Below are positions 3,872-6,724 of a stretch of DNA of 6,724 bases, piece after piece. Positions within the stretch are counted from its first letter, which is position 1. The number at the start of each line of letters is the position of its first letter. The notes beneath the pieces were generated by a model that ran no database searches, was not told where the DNA came from, and saw nothing but the letters and a program-made list of their open reading frames with translations. The DNA is from Verrucomicrobiota bacterium (GTDB lineage Bacteria; Verrucomicrobiota; Verrucomicrobiia; Limisphaerales; UBA9464): assembly GCA_026397675.1 (NCBI GenBank), contig JAPLUH010000028.1, positions 1 through 6,724 on the forward strand, written 5' to 3'. The position numbers were made by a program, and so were the translations under genes.

Positions 3872-6652
3872 ATGCCGAAAGCTCCGAAATACGTTTACAC
3901 CTGGGGTAATAAAAAAGCCGATGGCGATGGCTCCATGAAGGCCCTCCTGGGCGGCAAAGGTGCCAACCTGGCCGAAATGACCCGCATCGGCCTTCCGGTG
4001 CCTCCGGGATTCACCGTCACCACTGAGGTGTGCACCTACTTCTACGCCCACAAGAAGACCTACCCGAAGGAACTCCAGTCCCAGATGGAGGCCGGCGTGG
4101 TCAACATGGAGAAGATCATGGGCACGAAGTTCGGTGCCACTTCCGGCATGCCGCTGCTGCTGGCAGTCCGCTCCGGCGCCCGGGATTCCATGCCCGGCAT
4201 GATGGACACCATCTTAAACCTGGGCCTCAACGACCAGTCTGTGGTCGCCCTCGAAGCCGCCACCAAGAATGGCCGCTTCGCTTGGGATTGCTACCGCCGC
4301 TTCATCCAGATGTACGGCGACGTCGTGCTCGGGGTGCAGAAGCGCGAAGGCGAAGACCATGAACCGTTCGAGACGATCATTCATGAGTTCAAGCATGAGA
4401 AGTACCACGCCGACGTCGAAGACTCCGCGCTGACCGCCGAGGACCAGCAGGAGCTCGTCAAGCGCTTCAAGGCACTCGTCAAAGAGCGCACCGGCAAGGT
4501 GTTCCCCAACAACCCGTGGGATCAGCTGCGTGGCGCCGCCGGTGCCGTGTTCAGCTCGTGGATGAACGACCGCGCCATCGTCTACCGCCGCAAGTACAAC
4601 ATCCCCGCCGAGTGGGGAACGGCCGTCAACGTGCAGGCGATGGTGTTCGGCAACACCGGTGAGACCTCCGGTTCCGGCGTGGCCTTCACCCGCAACCCGG
4701 CCAACGGTGTCAACGAGTTCTATGGCGAGTTCTTGGTCAACGCCCAGGGCGAAGACGTCGTCGCCGGTGTCCGCACCCCGGAACCCGTCCTGAAGCTGAA
4801 GAAAGTGATGCCCAAGTCTTACGCCGAACTGCTGACCGTTCGCGAGACGCTGGAGAAGCACTTCAAGGATGTGCAGGACGTCGAGTTCACCATCCAAGAA
4901 GGCAAGCTGTTCATGCTCCAGACCCGCAACGGCAAGCGCACCGCAGCGGCGGCGCTGAAGTTCGCGGCCGACATGGTCAAGGAGAAGCTCATCGACTGGG
5001 AAACCGCAGTGATGCGCAATCCGGCCGATCAGCTCGAACAGCTGTTGGCCCCCATCTTCGACATCGCCGATGTGAAGAAGGCCAAGGTCATCGCCACCGG
5101 TCTCCCGGCCGGCCCCGGTGCCGCCACCGGCAAGATCTACTTCAACGCCGAACGCTCCGTCCAGGCTGCGGAAAAGGGTGAGAAGGTCCTGCTGGTCCGC
5201 GTCGAAACCTCCCCGGAAGATCTCCGTGGCATGATCGCGGCCGAGGGCATCCTGACCGCTCGCGGTGGTGTCTCCTCGCACGCCGCGTTGGTCGCCCGCC
5301 AGATGGGCAAGGTTTGCGTCTGCGGCGCCGCCGCCGTGCACATCGACTACGACAAGAAGACCGCCAACATTGATGGCCAGACCTTCAATGAGGGTGACTT
5401 CCTCTCCATCGACGGCACCTCGGGCTTGGTTTACGCCGGCCAGATCAAGACCGCCCCGTCCGAGATCGTTTCAGGCCTCCTGAACGGCGACAAGGCCGCC
5501 CAGAAGACCGAGAAGTACAAGAACTACGTCCAGCTGATGGACTGGTGTAAGAAGGCCACCCGCATGTCCGTGCGTACCAACGCCGACACCCCGGAGCAGA
5601 CCTCTCAGGCCATGGCGTTCGGAGCCGAGGGCATCGGCCTCACCCGCACTGAGCACATGTTCTTCGAGGGCGACCGCATTGACGCGATGCGCGAGATGAT
5701 CCTCGCTGACTCGCTCCAGGCCCGCGAGGCCGCACTGGCCAAGCTCCTCCCGTATCAGCGCGAAGACTTCTTCGGCATCTTCAAGGCGCTGAAGGGCTTC
5801 CCGGCCACGATCCGCTTCCTCGATCCGCCGCTGCATGAGTTCCTGCCGCACTCCAAGGAGCAGCAGATGGATCTCGCGCGCAAGCTGAGCATCCCCGTCG
5901 AGAAGATCATGGCCCGCGTCCATGAGCTGCACGAGTTCAACCCCATGCTCGGTTTCCGTGGCTGCCGCCTCGGTATCAAGTACCCGGAGATCACCCGCAT
6001 GCAGGCCCGCGCCGTCCTCGAGGCCGCGGCTGACGCGACCACGAAGGGCTTCAAGGCCAAGCCCGAGATCATGATCCCGCTGGTCGGGTTCAAGAAGGAG
6101 CTCGATCTGCAAGTCGAGATCGTTCATCAGGTCGCCGAGTTGGTGCAGAAGGAGAAGAAGGTGAAGATCGCCTACACCGTTGGCACCATGATCGAGATCC
6201 CGCGCGGCGCGCTGACCGCCGACGAGATCGCCCAGACCGCTGAGTTCTTCAGCTTCGGCACCAACGACCTCACGCAAACCTGCCTCGGCATGTCCCGCGA
6301 CGACTCCGGCTCCTTCCTCGGTGCTTACACCGAGAACGAGATCGTGAAGAAGAATCCGTTCGCCTCCATCGACCAGACCGGCGTCGGCCAGTTGATCAAG
6401 ATCGCGGCCGAGAAGGGCAATGCGACCCGCCCGGGCATCAAGCTGGGCATTTGCGGCGAGCACGGCGGCGACCCCGATTCCGTGAAGTTCTGCCACCGCG
6501 TGGGCCTGACCTACGTGAGCTGCTCCCCGTACCGTGTGCCGGTGGCCCGCCTCGCGGCGGCCCAGGCGGCCATCGAAGACAAGCGCACGGCGGCCAGCGC
6601 CAAGGCTCCGACCAAGGCCACGGCCAAGGCTCCGGCCAAAAAGAAGCGCTAA
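3872..6652 (+). CDS. ppdK: Pyruvate, phosphate dikinase
   Basis: This cytoplasmic enzyme interconverts pyruvate + ATP + phosphate and phosphoenolpyruvate + AMP + pyrophosphate, at the glycolysis/gluconeogenesis junction. It has 926 residues. The N-terminal ATP-grasp part shows GGKGANLAEM (27-36), VRSGARDSMPGMMDT (99-113), GNTGETSGSGVAFTRNP (260-276) and MLQTRNGKRT (348-357). The swivelling phosphohistidine domain has LTARGGVSSHAALVAR, with catalytic His470. The C-terminal TIM barrel has GLTRTEHMFFEG (Arg592), RFLDPPLHEFLP (Arg648), Glu775 in MIEIPR, FGTNDLTQ (Asn798) and CGEHGG (catalytic Cys861). GGVSSHAA, instead of the GGRTCHAA type, separates it from PEP synthase. Residues 904-926 form an extra Ala/Lys/Pro tail. 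The ATG at 3872 puts the usual YVYTWG-type start near the N-terminus; no Shine-Dalgarno is visible, and the first four Lys codons are all AAA although AAG dominates later. Strongly biased C-ending codons suggest high expression. Confidence 0.97.
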   Translation: MPKAPKYVYTWGNKKADGDGSMKALLGGKGANLAEMTRIGLPVPPGFTVTTEVCTYFYAHKKTYPKELQSQMEAGVVNMEKIMGTKFGATSGMPLLLAVRSGARDSMPGMMDTILNLGLNDQSVVALEAATKNGRFAWDCYRRFIQMYGDVVLGVQKREGEDHEPFETIIHEFKHEKYHADVEDSALTAEDQQELVKRFKALVKERTGKVFPNNPWDQLRGAAGAVFSSWMNDRAIVYRRKYNIPAEWGTAVNVQAMVFGNTGETSGSGVAFTRNPANGVNEFYGEFLVNAQGEDVVAGVRTPEPVLKLKKVMPKSYAELLTVRETLEKHFKDVQDVEFTIQEGKLFMLQTRNGKRTAAAALKFAADMVKEKLIDWETAVMRNPADQLEQLLAPIFDIADVKKAKVIATGLPAGPGAATGKIYFNAERSVQAAEKGEKVLLVRVETSPEDLRGMIAAEGILTARGGVSSHAALVARQMGKVCVCGAAAVHIDYDKKTANIDGQTFNEGDFLSIDGTSGLVYAGQIKTAPSEIVSGLLNGDKAAQKTEKYKNYVQLMDWCKKATRMSVRTNADTPEQTSQAMAFGAEGIGLTRTEHMFFEGDRIDAMREMILADSLQAREAALAKLLPYQREDFFGIFKALKGFPATIRFLDPPLHEFLPHSKEQQMDLARKLSIPVEKIMARVHELHEFNPMLGFRGCRLGIKYPEITRMQARAVLEAAADATTKGFKAKPEIMIPLVGFKKELDLQVEIVHQVAELVQKEKKVKIAYTVGTMIEIPRGALTADEIAQTAEFFSFGTNDLTQTCLGMSRDDSGSFLGAYTENEIVKKNPFASIDQTGVGQLIKIAAEKGNATRPGIKLGICGEHGGDPDSVKFCHRVGLTYVSCSPYRVPVARLAAAQAAIEDKRTAASAKAPTKATAKAPAKKKR
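6599..6646 (+). repeat. 24-bp tandem duplication encoding the basic tail of PpdK
   Basis: The 12-mer gccaaggctccg occurs at 6599-6610 and 6623-6634, exactly 24 bp apart and in frame. The two 8-codon units encode AKAPTKAT and AKAPAKKK, and a final Arg codon precedes the stop. The second unit has drifted to more lysine. This looks like a small in-frame duplication that lengthened a Lys/Ala/Pro tail. Confidence 0.6.
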
Positions 6653-6667
6653 CACGGTCCGACCTGA

Positions 6668-6683
6668 CCGGTTCTCAAACCGG
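6668..6683 (+). other. Hairpin just downstream of ppdK
   Basis: CCGGTT (6668-6673), loop CTCA, and AACCGG (6678-6683) form a perfect 6-bp stem that begins 16 bp after the ppdK stop. It is not followed directly by a T-run (ATTTTC comes 7 bp later), so it is probably an accessory 3' stem-loop and not itself the terminator. Confidence 0.4.
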
Positions 6684-6704
6684 CAGGCGGATTTTCAAAC
6701 AGGC

Positions 6705-6724
6705 CGCCCGGCGCAATCCGGGCG
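6705..6724 (+). terminator. Probable ppdK terminator hairpin, cut by the window edge
   Basis: CGCCCGG (6705-6711), loop CGCAAT, and CCGGGCG (6718-6724) form a perfect 7-bp GC stem that ends exactly at the last base. The base before it (C6704) could extend the stem if a G follows. Position and strength suit an intrinsic terminator, but the U-tract that would confirm it lies outside the window. Confidence 0.45.

Noticed and set aside
4214..5341. Long open frame of 375 codons on the minus strand inside ppdK
   Set aside because: It lies wholly antisense to a firmly identified gene. The product is a low-complexity Gly/Asp/Leu/His-rich string, as expected from strong codon bias on the coding strand, and it has no recognisable domain.
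3872..6652. Phosphoenolpyruvate synthase (ppsA) as an alternative identity
   Set aside because: The His motif is of the GGxxSHAA type and not the GGRTCHAA type, and the ATP-grasp motifs (SGARDSMPGMMDT and others) and barrel motifs follow pyruvate, phosphate dikinase.
5471..6655. Second long minus-strand open frame of 394 codons inside ppdK
   Set aside because: It has the same cause: its Leu/Gly/Arg/Asp/His-rich product mirrors codon bias and shows no family motif. It is antisense to the PEP/pyruvate-binding barrel of the dikinase.

Overview
The window looks like ordinary chromosome from a GC-rich free-living bacterium. The best guess at a group is Verrucomicrobiota or another PVC-type lineage. 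That guess is inference: it rests on a lipoprotein-type sulfatase-maturation enzyme, a basic Ala/Lys/Pro tail on a metabolic enzyme, and the near absence of Shine-Dalgarno sequences. I see no mobile element, CRISPR array, tRNA or rRNA, and no large gene-free stretch; the longest intergenic gap is 274 bp.

The left half (about 1-3597) is a minus-strand cluster. In transcription order it holds a stand-alone 5'-3' exonuclease with the full set of metal-binding carboxylates (3597 to 2683), a small unrecognised membrane protein that starts inside the nuclease stop codon (2686 to 2336), a formylglycine-generating-enzyme-family protein with an export signal and the catalytic cysteine pair (2311 to 1148), and tyrosyl-tRNA synthetase (1086 to beyond the left edge). 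The spacings are -4, 24 and 61 bp with no clear terminator between genes, so they are probably co-transcribed. No single pathway links them; the only tight coupling is between the nuclease and the membrane protein.

The divergent intergenic region (3598-3871) must hold promoters for both directions. It contains three T-tracts spaced close to one helical turn, a TTGACG hexamer and small inverted repeats, but no promoter can be assigned firmly.

The right half (3872-6652) is a complete plus-strand pyruvate, phosphate dikinase gene, which interconverts pyruvate and phosphoenolpyruvate in central metabolism. It has the catalytic His and Cys and the usual three-part architecture, plus an unusual short basic C-terminal tail built from an 8-residue repeat. 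Two hairpins follow its stop; the second, cut by the window edge, is probably an intrinsic terminator.

No previously undescribed multi-gene system is evident. The points most worth following are the unknown coupled membrane protein, the predicted exported formylglycine-generating enzyme, and the dikinase tail.
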